From NCBI GenBank assembly GCA_018136815.1, contig CM030934.1, positions 621,479 through 685,478 of the forward strand: a stretch of DNA of 64,000 nt. Reading direction: 5' to 3'. Under the pieces are notes generated by a model. That model ran no database searches. It was not told the origin of the DNA and saw only the letters and a list, made by a program, of their open reading frames with translations. Source of the stretch: Isochrysis galbana (taxonomy: Eukaryota; Haptophyta; Isochrysidales; Isochrysidaceae). The position numbers and the translations under genes were made by a program. Below, piece after piece: positions 49,684 through 61,200 of the stretch. Every line of letters starts with the position of its first letter. Position 1 is the first letter of the stretch.

Positions 49684-52523
49684 TTAGACAGTGCACTCGG
49701 CACACCGTCCGGCAAAGTGCGAGTCAAATTCCATGCCCAACATGACGGTGTGCAAGACTTGTTTGTTGCGGTCCTCGACATAAACGCCCGGCGAGCCCTC
49801 GCCGGTTCTGGTGACGAGCTTGATGCAAATACCGTCAGGGCGTAGAGTATTGGTGGCCATATGATTGACGTAGTCCTCGAGCAACTTGTCGTTGTCCTTG
49901 TAGTCGATTGCTGAGCAGATGTGGGCCCTCACCTCGTTGGGCGAGAGCGCGCAATCAGCGATATAGGAATCGACGGAGTCATAGAGCAGCACCTGAACAG
50001 GCAGTTTGGGCGGGGTCGCATCAGGCGCGTATTCTAGGGCCCGGTAGGCCCAGAAGGGGTGGGGAGGTTCAGGGATCAGTGACCACACTATGCGGTGAAT
50101 GTAGAGATTTGGAGCCAATGTGGCATTAAAGGCGAGCTGGTGACAGCGCGTACCTGCACGTCTACATCAGGACAGGTCGAGAACCACTGCACAAATTGGT
50201 GGAGCGCGTCATTGTACATCACGAAGGAGATGGCGTTGTTGACCGATGTGCTGGCCGTCGACTCGAGCGTCTCTTTGGTTGTGCCGGGAGCTGAGTATGC
50301 AGGCGCCGGCCGCATCATGTCGTCAAGCAGCTCGGATGACGGCTGACAATAGATACGGCAACAGCCGTCACGCGAGAGGTACTTTTGCTTCCACGGAGCG
50401 TAGGCCGTGTCGACGAGTATGAGGCGGAAGTGGCGGTAACCTGCTTGGATGAGCTTGCACACGTGGCAGAACTCTTGGTAAAGCAAGCCGGAGCCAAAGG
50501 ACGATATGATGAGCGGCTCGTCGCGGTTCGGAGGGTACCGAGTGCGCGCTTGCTCTACAAGAACGTGCATTGCACGCTCGCGACGTAGCGGATAGCGGAA
50601 GCGCCAGAACTCGCAGCGGTCGCCGTCGCACTCCCGCAGAAACGAGATGGGGTTGTGGAAGAACCATTCCCGGTAGAGCGCCGATCCCCTTCCACGTACG
50701 TCAAGCCGCTTCTGTCGCAGATCATCGTGCAGCTTCTTCAGCGCGGCGTCGGCCACATCTACGAGCCGGCTGCACTGTTTGACCACGAGCTCGTGCGCGT
50801 GTAGGTCTAGCGCCTGCAGTAGTGACTTTTGGAGCGCAACAGATGTGCCTAGATAGCAGTACTGCTTGTACATGTCACGGTCGCTGACCATGTCGATGGC
50901 GCGCCGCCACTGCACTGTGTGTGGCGTGATGGTGCCGAGCTCGACCAAAACTGCGCGCACGCCGGCGCGAAGCGTGATCTCGAGCGGATGCGTGATGATA
51001 TTGCGCTTGACCATTGCGTCCATAAAGGGCTGCGAAGGGGTGCGTGGCGCGACCGAGTTGAAGAGTGTGACGCGGCCGTCCGCCTCGTCGAGCTTTGCTT
51101 CGACAGGACGCCAGCGGCCGAGAAGGCCGCGTTGCAGCGGCACCATCTTTGAGGGCATTGCAAACATCCCGGGGAGATCCTCTTGCCCCACCACTCGGTC
51201 GAGGACGCGCACCTCGCCGATGTAGCCGTTGAAATGATTTTGAATGCACGATCGGCCATACTCAGCACCAATAAGCACCGGCGTCACTTGGTCGGTGAAC
51301 TGCGCCCCAGACTTGGACTGGGCAACCAGCCGCCTATCTAAGTAGAGCCGCATCACGACGCCATCGTATGTAGCCACTACCTCGTGCCATTCGTCCGCAG
51401 TCACCGACACGGGGGACACCATGTCCCATGGCTCCACTTCCCGGTGGAAGAAGGGCCTCAGTCTCGAGTCGATGCCCAGCCTGTATTCGCCGCGCAATCC
51501 CGAGTGGAACTTGCTCAGAAGCACCCCGCAGCCATCACTTGCCCCAGTCGCCCCAGCAAAACCCGTCGCGCTCTGCAAGCCTTGTGGTGCCTTTGGCAAG
51601 CAGAGCACGGCGAGCGTGAACGCGGCTGTGCCGCCGAAAGAGAGCACCGACGCAGAGCCACAAATGTTAATGTGGAGGGCAGAGTCAGGCGAAAAGCGCG
51701 GCCCGCAGTTCGGCACGCCGCCTGCGAAGATGGGCGGGGAGATGCGCGGCAACGCCTCGCCCCCCGCGGCGAGCCAGCCACGCCACTTGTCAAGCAACGG
51801 TGTCCCCTCGATGAGATACTGACCATGGAACTGCTCATCTCCGACGAGTCGGACAGCGTTCTTCACGGGCGTGCGCATGTCTGCTCGCTGGTACACGCAC
51901 CAATAGGCGATGAGCTCCTTGCTCAACGTCTTGTGGTTGAGCGGGTTGGAGGTGGCGAGGGCCTTCACCTCAGAGGCATCCAAGCAGCGCTGCCAGAGAG
52001 AGCACTCGGAGATATAGCCCTCAAAGTGATGGGCGGTCGCATAGCCGCACAAATCTGCTCCGATGATGGTGGGCGATGATAGATCTGTCTTCTGCGGCCC
52101 GCATTCGATGTGCGCCGCATGACGGCAGTCGATGTAAATGCGCATAAAGTGGCCGTCATACGTGCATACGATTGAGTGCCACTCGTGGAGCGGGATCACA
52201 TCGGTTGTCGTGACTATCCATGGCGCTACCTCACGCTGGAAGATTACATGCCGCTGCGCATCGAGGCCGATCCGGTACTCGCCGCTTACACATCCGTTGA
52301 ACTTGGAGAGCAGCACCTGGTGACCGTGCCACTGCGCTGGTCCCTGCTGATGCCCAGGAGGCTCAATGGGCTCGGAGCAGGGCTCGCAGTAGAAGTGTAT
52401 CTCCACCGCGAAGGCCGCTGACTCTCCAAACGAGAGCCCGCTCTCAGAGCCCTCGATGTACACGTGCTTTGACTGATCAAAGTGGCAGAGCTCCAGCGCC
52501 TTCTTGTTGGTCGCTTGGATCAT
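49684..52523 (-). CDS. double LamG-domain protein with unknown C-terminal domain
   Basis: Residues 1-215 and about 280-500 are two concanavalin-A-like LamG folds, each with a VLLSKF...GEYRIG/LG start, a WH-x-(I/V)V-x-TYDG core and an IGA...NHF-GYI end. Such folds bind sugars or proteins. The remaining part is a helical region and then a Rossmann-like segment (PLIISSFGSGLLYQEF, LILVDTAY) that I do not assign. The first frame runs 52523-50154 (790 codons). It then needs a change of frame to continue as LAFNATLAPN from 50136 to the stop at 49684, giving about 940 residues. A GT...AG at 50153-50137 would be only 17 nt long; a 29-nt alternative or a one-base sequence error would also work. Without it the protein ends 20 residues later. 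No signal peptide is seen at this ATG, so an upstream exon is possible. Confidence 0.65.
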
Positions 52524-52594
52524 GATGTGTGCAGCTGCAGTATGTCGATGCGGTCGGCGAGCAGGCGGCTCTTCCCTTGCACCACCGTGTCAGC

Positions 52595-52733
52595 CCAGCT
52601 CTCTCTCTCTCTCTCAGCCTCGCGCGTTCTTCGTGCACTCTCCTCTCTGGCTCCTCTCTCTCTCTCTCTCTCTCTCGCTCGCTCGCTCGCTCGCTCTCAC
52701 TCACTCACTCTCCCCCGCCTCGCTCTCTCACTG

Positions 52734-52803
<70 letters not shown>

Positions 52804-52860
52804 TTCTCTCCCTGTCTGCACGTCTCTGCGCTGAGACAGGAGGAGAGAGGGGGGGGAGGA
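52595..52860. repeat. (CT)n microsatellite and CT-rich flank
   Basis: About 65 bases of pure CT at 52737-52801 within a longer CT-rich region, followed by poly-G runs to 53130. It lies just upstream of the LamG start codon. Confidence 0.95.
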
Positions 52861-53500
52861 GGAGGGGGGGGGAGGGAGGGAGGGAGAGAGAGAGGGTGAG
52901 GGAGGGGCGGGGGTGGGGTGGGGTGGGGTTGGGGCGTCTGCGCGGTGGAGAGCGCGCAGGGCCGTCCCGGGATGTGGTGAGGGAGAGAGGACGGGAAGGG
53001 GAAGCGAACAGCCCCGCGTGGTGGGGGGTGGGGAGAGGGGGGGGGGAGCGCCGCCGGCGGTGGATGAAGGGGGGGGGGGTGGCAGAGAGAGAGAGGGAAG
53101 GGGGGGGGGGGGGGGGGGGGAGGGGGAGGGCGGGAGAGGGGGAGAGAGAGAGGGAGAGAGACAGAGAGAGAGAGACGACCGAAAGAGGGATACGAAAGAA
53201 CAAGAGAGGGAGAACGAGGGAAAACGAGAGGGAGCAGGAGTTTTTGAGAAATGAGAGTGAGAGTTCGTCGAGAATAAAACCTACATATTTATATGTGAGA
53301 AAGAGAATGTCATTTTTTAGCCTCCAGGACAACGAGGAGAGTGGAAGAAGAGAAGGAAGCAGGAGGCAGGCTCACTCGCTTTTTTCACGTACCTCTCCAG
53401 TATTTTTCATGAAAGCTAGCTCTCTGGATTGCGAAATGGTCGCCTCCTCCGCTCCGGAGAGAGAGAGAGAGAGAGAGCGTCCGCTTCACTCGCGGGCGCC

Positions 53501-53962
53501 ATGTGGGCTCCCGCAGCTTTCGCGCTCGTCGCCTCCGCCTTCACTAACGAAGTCGTACTGCCTCGCGCCGATAGACATCGGGTGTCACGCGCCCTGCTCG
53601 CTCTCCGCGCTTCTGCTGCTGACGCCATGAGGGAACTCGATCACCAGCGGATGGAGCGCGCTCGGCTGCGCCATGCCGTGACGGAGCGCTCGATGGGATG
53701 CCCACCAGTCATGAGGCGAGACAATGGGCGCCAAGAGGTTGTCGACACAGGGAATCGGACATCTGTGAGCGTTGCGATGATGACGAGCCTGGACAGCCGA
53801 GAAAACGCCGGGGGGGAATTCATCAAACGCGAGAGGGACGCCAACAGTCTGGGCTACCTTGCCGTCTTCTCCCTGCTTTCTGCTTATGCACTGCTGGGCA
53901 CGTTCGTCTATGCTGGTGCTATCATTGCTGTCGTGTGCTCCATAGTTGAGTTGGCCCGATAG
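53501..53962 (+). CDS. small predicted membrane protein
   Basis: 153 residues from the first ATG. The N terminus (MWAPAAFALVASAF) is hydrophobic like a signal or transit peptide. The middle is Arg/Ala-rich and helical, and the C terminus has one long or two adjacent membrane segments (LAVFSLLSAYALLG, VYAGAIIAVVCSIV). No family is recognised. No introns. It is oriented away from the LamG gene, with an Arg-rich GA repeat just before the ATG. Confidence 0.4.
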   Translation: MWAPAAFALVASAFTNEVVLPRADRHRVSRALLALRASAADAMRELDHQRMERARLRHAVTERSMGCPPVMRRDNGRQEVVDTGNRTSVSVAMMTSLDSRENAGGEFIKRERDANSLGYLAVFSLLSAYALLGTFVYAGAIIAVVCSIVELAR

Positions 53963-54779
53963 TGTGAGTCGCTGCAGTTCGAGGGGCACAGGAACGACAT
54001 CGCGTGAGTATTGGCTGGGACCACCATGTGTGTAGAAGCGGTGTCCTCGCTGCCCTCAGCCCACACCCTTGATTAGTCGGGCCAGGCCTGAGTTGCCGGC
54101 AAATTTTCGAGCAACTCTAAGGTGGCAACCATACCGATCGGGGGGGGGGGGGGGGGCGTCCGCGGGAAGCCCCGCCGCTGGCAATGGCCTTGTACCGCAT
54201 TGCCACAAACTATACAGAGCCTTCAGCATGCAGAGCCTTTCGCATTGCCACAAACTATACGTACCCCGGAAACCAACTCCAACTGGGGGGTGGGAGGAGT
54301 CGGTAGCATGTAGCATGCAGCATGCAGCATCATGAGTCATGAGAGGCGGCAGCAGCAACAACATGGGAAGCCAGGGGAGGAGGGCGGGGCAACGGGGCAA
54401 GGCAGCCCCGCAGCACTGTAGACGTCCAACTCGCAGGAGGATGAAGGGATCGAGGCGGCGGCAGCAGGCAACAGGCAGGCGGGCAGGTAGCCGCGCAAGG
54501 AGGGGGGGGGGGGCAGTCGAAGACTATTTTGAGGTTTTGAATCCTTGAGTGTTCGTCAGCAGACAGTTAGCTCTCTCTTCCCCCCGCCCCCCCCCCCCCC
54601 CCCTCTCCCTCCCCCCCCCCCCCCCCCCCCCCCCCCCGGTTCATTCGTTCATTCCCCTCACCGCGCTCCCCTCCCTCCGCCCTTCCTCTCCGCCGCTTGC
54701 TTCTCGTTTGCATCTGCACCTCTCACTGGCTATTTCCTCGACCCCATCCGCCCCCCGCTTCTCCTCTGGTCCGGCCAGC
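53963..54779. other. intergenic, probable promoter region of MEIG1-like gene
   Basis: Contains two GCATTGCCACAAACTATAC direct repeats (54199 and 54242), TAGCATG/CAGCATG short repeats near 54305-54330, poly-G runs near 54140 and 54502 and poly-C runs at 54583-54638. No gene seen. Confidence 0.4.
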
Positions 54780-55775
54780 ATGCGCATGGCGAAGCGAGCG
54801 CAAGGCATTGAGGCAATCCTCGCTCAGCGGCGGGGGGCAGCGCCAGAGCCGCAGGCGGGAGCAGCGCACACTGCGATCCCTCGCGTGGGGGACATCCAGT
54901 TTGTCACGAGAACCGCGCTCACCGACGTAGGCAATCCAGTGTTCGGCCGGCGCTCTGGCAGCGCCCCAGGTCGCAACTCGGCTCCCTCGTTCTCGTCAGG
55001 CCATCCGACGCTCATTGGGCCTGAGTTTGACCACGGATTGCCCCTGGATCGTTTGCCACGGATGCATACCTCACGCCCACGCTTGTCAGAGCAACGGCGG
55101 CCATCATTCGAGGCCCCAGGAGCAAAGCCAGTGCCACAACAGCGGAGGAGCATGGCTCCGATAGTGGGAGAAACAGGATGTCCGACAGAGCCTTCTATTT
55201 CAGTGCACACCCAGCAGCGACAACAGCAGCAATCAGCTGGCTCGAACGGTGCTGTTGGAGGGGCCTCCTGCCTGATGGCCCCTCTGCAAGGCAAGGGCCA
55301 CACGTCATCTGCGGGGCGCAGGAGCTCTGCGCAAACACCGCCCCTAGCGCCTGTAGTTCCAGACGCGTCCGTTGGATTGCTAATGACGAAGTCAATGTCA
55401 ATAGGCATGCAGCAGAAACCGCACGCACGAGATTCGGTAGGCCGGAAGCCTCTAGCCGGTGGCGGGCTCGACGGGCAAGGTCATGCTGGGGGAGTGTCGG
55501 CCCCATCATCGGGGAACTACTCTATGGAACGTGCATCTGCATGGAGTGAGGAGATTGAAAACGTTTTCCGATTACAGGAAGCCGGCTATCGCGACCTTGC
55601 GGAGATGCTCAATCTTGGGGAGCCTGAGCCTGCCCGGTTTCCAAATGGCTTCATCAAAAAGCTTCGCTCGAAACAGTCCATCGGTGGTGCGCCCTCCTAT
55701 ATGTACTTCTCGTCCAAACGCGAATGCGCCGAGACTGAGCTCAATCGTGTAAAATTGTACTATTTTAAAGAGTAA
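54780..55775 (+). CDS. MEIG1-like domain protein with disordered N terminus
   Basis: 331 residues without introns. Residues 1-250 are low-complexity, rich in Ser, Pro, Gln and Gly, and likely disordered. Residues 255-331 match the MEIG1 family: WSEEIEN, then LQEAGYRD, then F-x2-GFIKKL, and finally YFSSKREC...VKLYYF. Animal MEIG1 is about 88 residues, essentially only this domain, and works with PACRG in sperm flagella; homologues exist in flagellated protists. A role at a flagellum or basal body is therefore likely. A 5-8-residue insertion (SIGGAPS) separates the last two motifs. The start is the first ATG after the poly-C region; a second ATG lies two codons on. The long N-terminal extension is unusual. 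Confidence 0.8.
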   Translation: MRMAKRAQGIEAILAQRRGAAPEPQAGAAHTAIPRVGDIQFVTRTALTDVGNPVFGRRSGSAPGRNSAPSFSSGHPTLIGPEFDHGLPLDRLPRMHTSRPRLSEQRRPSFEAPGAKPVPQQRRSMAPIVGETGCPTEPSISVHTQQRQQQQSAGSNGAVGGASCLMAPLQGKGHTSSAGRRSSAQTPPLAPVVPDASVGLLMTKSMSIGMQQKPHARDSVGRKPLAGGGLDGQGHAGGVSAPSSGNYSMERASAWSEEIENVFRLQEAGYRDLAEMLNLGEPEPARFPNGFIKKLRSKQSIGGAPSYMYFSSKRECAETELNRVKLYYFKE

Positions 55776-56489
55776 GCTGAGTTCCATGAGGTATTCTAGC
55801 ATTGACATCGAACCAGGCGTTGTGGCATTTTGCTTGTCGCTGATCGCAAGCTGCTTGTCAGCATCAAATGCACTGACGCAACGAACAGACATCAGCAATC
55901 AGCAAGCAACCCTCTACTGCTCCGGCTTCCATGGACTTTTCTCCGATGTGTTGTCCTCGAGTGGGCCAGCTCTAGAGCTCGAAATGTTCAACTATATGCA
56001 TCATTCACATTTTGATCGTACATGCATATGCCGCGCAGTACGGCTCCGTTGTCATGCTAGGATGGGTAGATAAGAGGTAGCTGAGGTAGATTTTTAAACT
56101 TTATAATATTCTTACCGCACATGCGCGCATGGACCCACTACTTTCACGCAGCAAAGCTTTCTACATCCCCCACTCCCCTGGCCCTTTCCCCCCGCCATCA
56201 TTATCAGCGACTCCCCTCCTGCACTACCGAGGGGTAAAGGGCTTGGATATGGTCCGATGCCTCCCTCCCCCCCCCCCCCCCCAGGTGATCCCTTCCCCCC
56301 TTCCTCCTGCGTCTACCGGGTAGGGAGCGGCCTCGGTCCCGACTTATCCTGTGCAAACAGGTGCGGGACGCGAGACTTAAGTATTTTTTGGTGGGCGGAG
56401 CTCTCGCTCTCGCTCCGCCCACCCCCTTCTCCGCGCGCTCTCTCCCCTCTCCTGCGGCACGCGCGATGGCGCGCTTGCGGCAGGCCTTC

Positions 56490-56600
56490 CGCTGCCCACT
56501 GAATAAAAAAATTCCAACTGGGAAGATGCGCACCTGCACTGAGCCGCTGGCCGATGCCGCACGCCGACGCAGGTGAAGACGCAGGACGCAGGTGAAAATG
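56490..56600 (+). repeat. dispersed repeat, related to 46.95-47.06 kb
   Basis: AATTCCAACTGGGAAGATGC and repeated GCAGGTGAAGAC/GCAGGTGAAAAT units resemble the block at 46.96-47.06 kb. The surrounding 55776-57060 has CTCGAGTCTCGAG repeats near 56950 and no supported gene. Confidence 0.4.
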
Positions 56601-57059
56601 TCCCTGCAGGCCCTGCAGAGAGCCCGGCAGAGCCCGGGGGCGGGCGGGCGGGTCATCTGAGCACCCCGGCTTGCATTCATGGTCATGTCTGAGGGCCTAG
56701 GCTCCTTCAGACCTTTAGACGGCGAAGGGGTAGCGTTGCGCACTCCCGGGGGCTTGCTGGAGTGCTGCAGCAACAGGCCGAAAGAAAACATATGTCAAAC
56801 AACCCCCCTCTGATGAGCAGAGACAGGAGTGCCCACAGGAAAGAGAGGAGAGAGAGAGAGAGAACGAGAGAACGAGGGCTCGAAGGTCAAAACACAATTC
56901 GGACTCCGGCTCGGACTACGGAATAAAATCCGGCGGCCTCGCGAATCCTGCCTCGAGCCTCGAGTCTCGAGTCTCGAGACTCGAGTTTCCCACCGAACGG
57001 AGCGATCAATCAGGGCGATAGCAACATAGCAACAAACCGCGGGGGTCAAAGGTCAAAGG

Positions 57060-57385
57060 GCCCCCGAGCGCGTATAATCCACTAGAGGAGGCCGGAAGGC
57101 CGGGCCCCCACAACGGGGTGGTCGCCGCACCCGAAGCCACAAAATACCAACTTAGTAGGCCTAGGCCTAGGCCTGCCCCTCCCATCCCGCATCCCCCCAA
57201 CGCGAGGCCCAAAGTAGTGTACATGGGCCGACCCCCCCAAAACCAAAAAAAAGGAACGAGGGGGGGAGCGGAAAGGGAGAGTAGGTAGAGGTGAGGGTAT
57301 AAGCGATGTCATCGGGAGCGCGGAAGCGGAAGAGCGTGGGCGTGGGACACTAGTAGCTTAGTTAGCGGACACCTTCAAGAATTTT
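57060..57385 (+). mobile_element. LINE-B-related 3' tail with (ACT)n end
   Basis: Shares AGGCCCAAAGTAG-TGTACATGGGCCGA with the 48.35-kb LINE-B UTR. It ends ACCTTCAAGAATTTTTTT followed by five ACT units. No coding part remains. Confidence 0.5.
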
Positions 57386-58225
57386 TTTACTACTACTACT
57401 ACTACGCCAAGAGAATTCAATTATATATATTAGTCGCTTGAGCCCTCGTCATGACCTAATATTCTAATATTAGGCCGTCTGCCGTTAGGTCTGGAGGACC
57501 TAATCATGATGTCGATATCAGGACCCAATAATATCAATATCAGTCTAGAGGTGGTGAGAAAATTACGATGTTTTTTAGCATTATATCAGTCTAATAGAGC
57601 GCAGCTCTGGACTTAGGGAGGGTCTGGGCAGGCTTGGCGTGGCTCCCTGGCTGCCAATTTGGCGTTGCAGGGGGTGAGGGGGTGTGCGGTTCCCTTCCCC
57701 CCATCAAAGGGGTGGGGGAGGGGGAGCGTGCCCTCCACCATGCCAATCAAGTGTAAACTTAGTAGCGATTTAGAATTTAGAGAGTTAACGCCATTGCAAA
57801 TTGCAAAGATTTTCCTCAATCCCGTCTTCACGATACAACCACAACAAATCGACACAATGCAAATGAAAATGCGCAAAGTATGAGCGCGACGATGCGGCCA
57901 CGGGATACGTAGAGCTTCGGGGCCATCTTGGCCATACGCCACCGCTGGGGACGGTGCGCACACGGGGAATGCGGGTGATGAGCCTGTGCCCACGGGATGG
58001 TGGATAGAGGGAAGTCGCAGTGAAGTGACAACACGTCATCATCATCGAAGAAGCTCTGTCTGATTAAAAAGCTGTCCGCGTAGCCCGACATGTCATAGTG
58101 TGTACACTCTCCTTGCAACATGTCACCTCTCAGGACCTTACACGTGCTTCACGCCATCTGAACACTCAAGCGCCGCATTTCCACCGAGAATCACCTGCCA
58201 CCACGAGGCGACTCGCCTCACACGA
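57386..58225. other. no gene seen; AT-rich repeat island at left
   Basis: 57420-57560 is AT-rich with CTAATATTAG and GATATCAGG/AATATCAATATCAG motifs. The rest is probably 3' flank of RPN1. Confidence 0.4.
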
Positions 58226-61200
58226 TCATGGCCCTTCGTAGTCGGGATTCTTCTTGAGGATGACTATGCCCTCGAGCACTGAAGTAAGCGGCAAGTACTC
58301 GTCGGTGGCGAGCTCGGCGCGCTCTCCGATCTGGAGCAGCACGGGCGTGGTATGAGTCTGGAAGCCGGTGATGGTCTTGGGGCGGCCAGCGAGGCCGACG
58401 ACATCTACAGATGTTCCCACGCGCACGGCGACAGCCAAGGGCTTGAGCTCCTCATCGATGGTGATGAGCATGCGCGGCCGCATTGCAGCAACGAGGAGGT
58501 AGAGTAGGAAGTGATACTTCCCAAGGATAAGGCCCTTGAAGTCGAGCGATATGTGGCAGGCCGCGATGAGGGCGGCAAGGGCGTTCGGATGAGGCAATGA
58601 GCGGTCGGGATGGTATGGCGACAGGGTGACAAGGCCCTTGCCAGCGTGCACCAACCCCTGAGCGATGCGAACAGCAAAAAGCAGCCCAGGTTCCTTTCCA
58701 TAGTACGTGGCGAGAGAGCGGAGCGTGGATGCCACCTTGGAGTTGTTGGTCCCGCCAGCACAGAGGCCCATGGCGAAGATAGCATTGGTGGCTGTTTCAG
58801 CATCTTGGTCATGCGTCATCTTGGAGAGCGTGTCGATGACTGATGTGCCATTGGCGTTGGCCGGCTTGGAAGTCGCGAGCATAGCAAGACCAAGCGGTAC
58901 GGCGCGACGCACGGGCAGGTCTCCGTACTGGAAAATGTGGTTGAAGTTGCGAACTGTCATTTCGGTGCCGAGCTCTTCTCCACCAGCCACAAGAGCTACG
59001 CCAAGCGTCGCAACCGACTGCGCGTCGAGCTTGGGCCACTCTTTCTCCTTGGAGCCGCCGCCGCCGCTGCCGCTGCCACCCGCCGAGCGTACCCCAGGTG
59101 CAGAAGCCGTGGCGGGAGCAGCCGCGGGAGCAGCCGCGTCCTCCTCCTCATCGTCCTTCTGAAGGTGCTCTCCTGCGAGTGCCAGCAGTCGCTGCACCTT
59201 GAGGACGTTACCCGTGCCCGCGTATGCACACGTCTCGAGGGTGAGCGTGCAGTACGATCCTAGCTGACCAGGGACTGCCTTGGCGAGCTCGAGCGCGATC
59301 TCTACCTCACCCTGCCGGCCTAGGTAGAGAAGGCCCGCTCCCACGCACACAAGGCGTGAGAGCGACTCTCGCTCAAGGGAAGCTGTCTCGCGCTCCATGA
59401 GCACGGACATAAGCGCTTGCGCGATGTCCTCATGGCAGGAACCGGAAAAGACGAGGCCGAGTGATAGGGAGGCTATGGCGACAACCTCCAGTGGCGTGTC
59501 CAGATCCGACACTAGTGGCATGAGCAGCTCAAGTACCTGACAACGGATCCGTTGGGCAATATGAGAAAGCCGAGAGAGAACAGGACACATACGAGACAGC
59601 AGATACTACTAGTACGGCGGCTTTGCACTTGGATTGCAGGCTGCTCAGACCGCAAACTATGCGAAATCATCTTCTTCAGTAGGTGTGGCGGGGTATCAGC
59701 TTACCTCCTCCTTAGCCGTCCCAATGTACGCAAGCCCCAGGCCAAGTGCGGCGCCCATCTTAAGTTGCGGTGTGTCCTTGCCCGGTTCAACGTATTCGGT
59801 CAGGAGCGCGAGCGCTGGGTCGCACTCGTTGCGGACACCGCTATTGAGGATGCCCACTGCGAGAAGAGCGCCCGCCTAGTAGGAAAGGGGAAGGCAACGT
59901 GGTCAAAGTGAAAAGAAAAGTCAGTATTCGCTACACAAAAACGGCCATGCGGCGCCTCCACATGCTTGCAGGGCTGACTGGGTGCCACATTGAGGCACAC
60001 CTTGATGTTGTTGTCAGACATGTAGAGGAATTTATCAATCTGCGTGAGGCCTCCATCGACGTCCCAAGCTAGTAGAGCGCCGAGCGAAGCGGCTGCGGAA
60101 GTCATTCCATGCTCCTTGTTCTTGTAAAGCCACTTATTCCCCTCCACAAGCATGAGCTTGTCGGAGCCAAAACCAAGGTTGACGAACGCATTGACGAACG
60201 TGGAAGCGAGATTGGCACGCGCCGAGTCGACAGCGGCGGCGGAGGCAGGGCGCTTCTCAAGATGCGTCTTGTATATGTCATCAGGTGACTTGGGCTCGAG
60301 CAGGTCTAGGTCGCGGGCAAGCTCCTGGTAGTGCTCGGGTAGGTGCGAGCCGTCCATGAGACGGTCGAGCTCCTCGTCAATATCCGGCCGTACGCCTTGG
60401 CGAGAGAGCATGAACGCCATCTGCTTCTTGACCATACTACGGTAGGAAACACATAGAACAAGCAGTTGGCACCGGTGCGCGAAGGGGGGGGGGGGGGACC
60501 CAAACACCGGGGCGCCCAGACGTGCGAGAGCGTGAGGTCTGGGCCAGGGCAATGAAAAGAACCCATTGCGGCAGTGTTGATCAGGGCAATGATGATAGCG
60601 CATCAGTCATACACCCCAAGGTAAGCGGCTAGGCTCAGATTTCTCATGTGGATTGAGCGTCCAGCGCTGAAGCGCGTCACAACTCGGAACAAAGGTCCGC
60701 GTCCTAGCCCGCCGCTGTTCCCCACTTGGTGTGCGACGTGGCCGTGGAATGGGCGGGTGCACGCGTAAGAGTGCGTGGGGCGTGCGTGCTTGATGCGACC
60801 ATGTTTTCAGCTAGCGCGCTGCAGAGGAGAAAGCATGCCCACAGGTCGGAATGTACTTCTGGGCCAGGCGAGGCTTGTGCAGCTCAAGGCATCAACTCAC
60901 GGATCTTCGCATGCACCCATAATCTCCGTGACCGCATCCTCATCCTGCAGACGAAGCGCGAGACGAAGCGCCTCGGGATACTTGCCGAGTTTGCTCAACA
61001 CCGTGATTGCCACGTGAAGGACCTGTGTGAGAAATTTGCGCAACACATGATGAGCCAACGCACTCCGTGACGCCGCACCAAGCCTCATTTCAAAAATGCC
61101 TCAGGTCGAAGAAGTCGCACCTGCGCGTCCTCGGGCTCAGGTACATACTGTGACACTTGCACGAGATACATGCAAATTCGGTCGCAATTCATCTTGTCCA

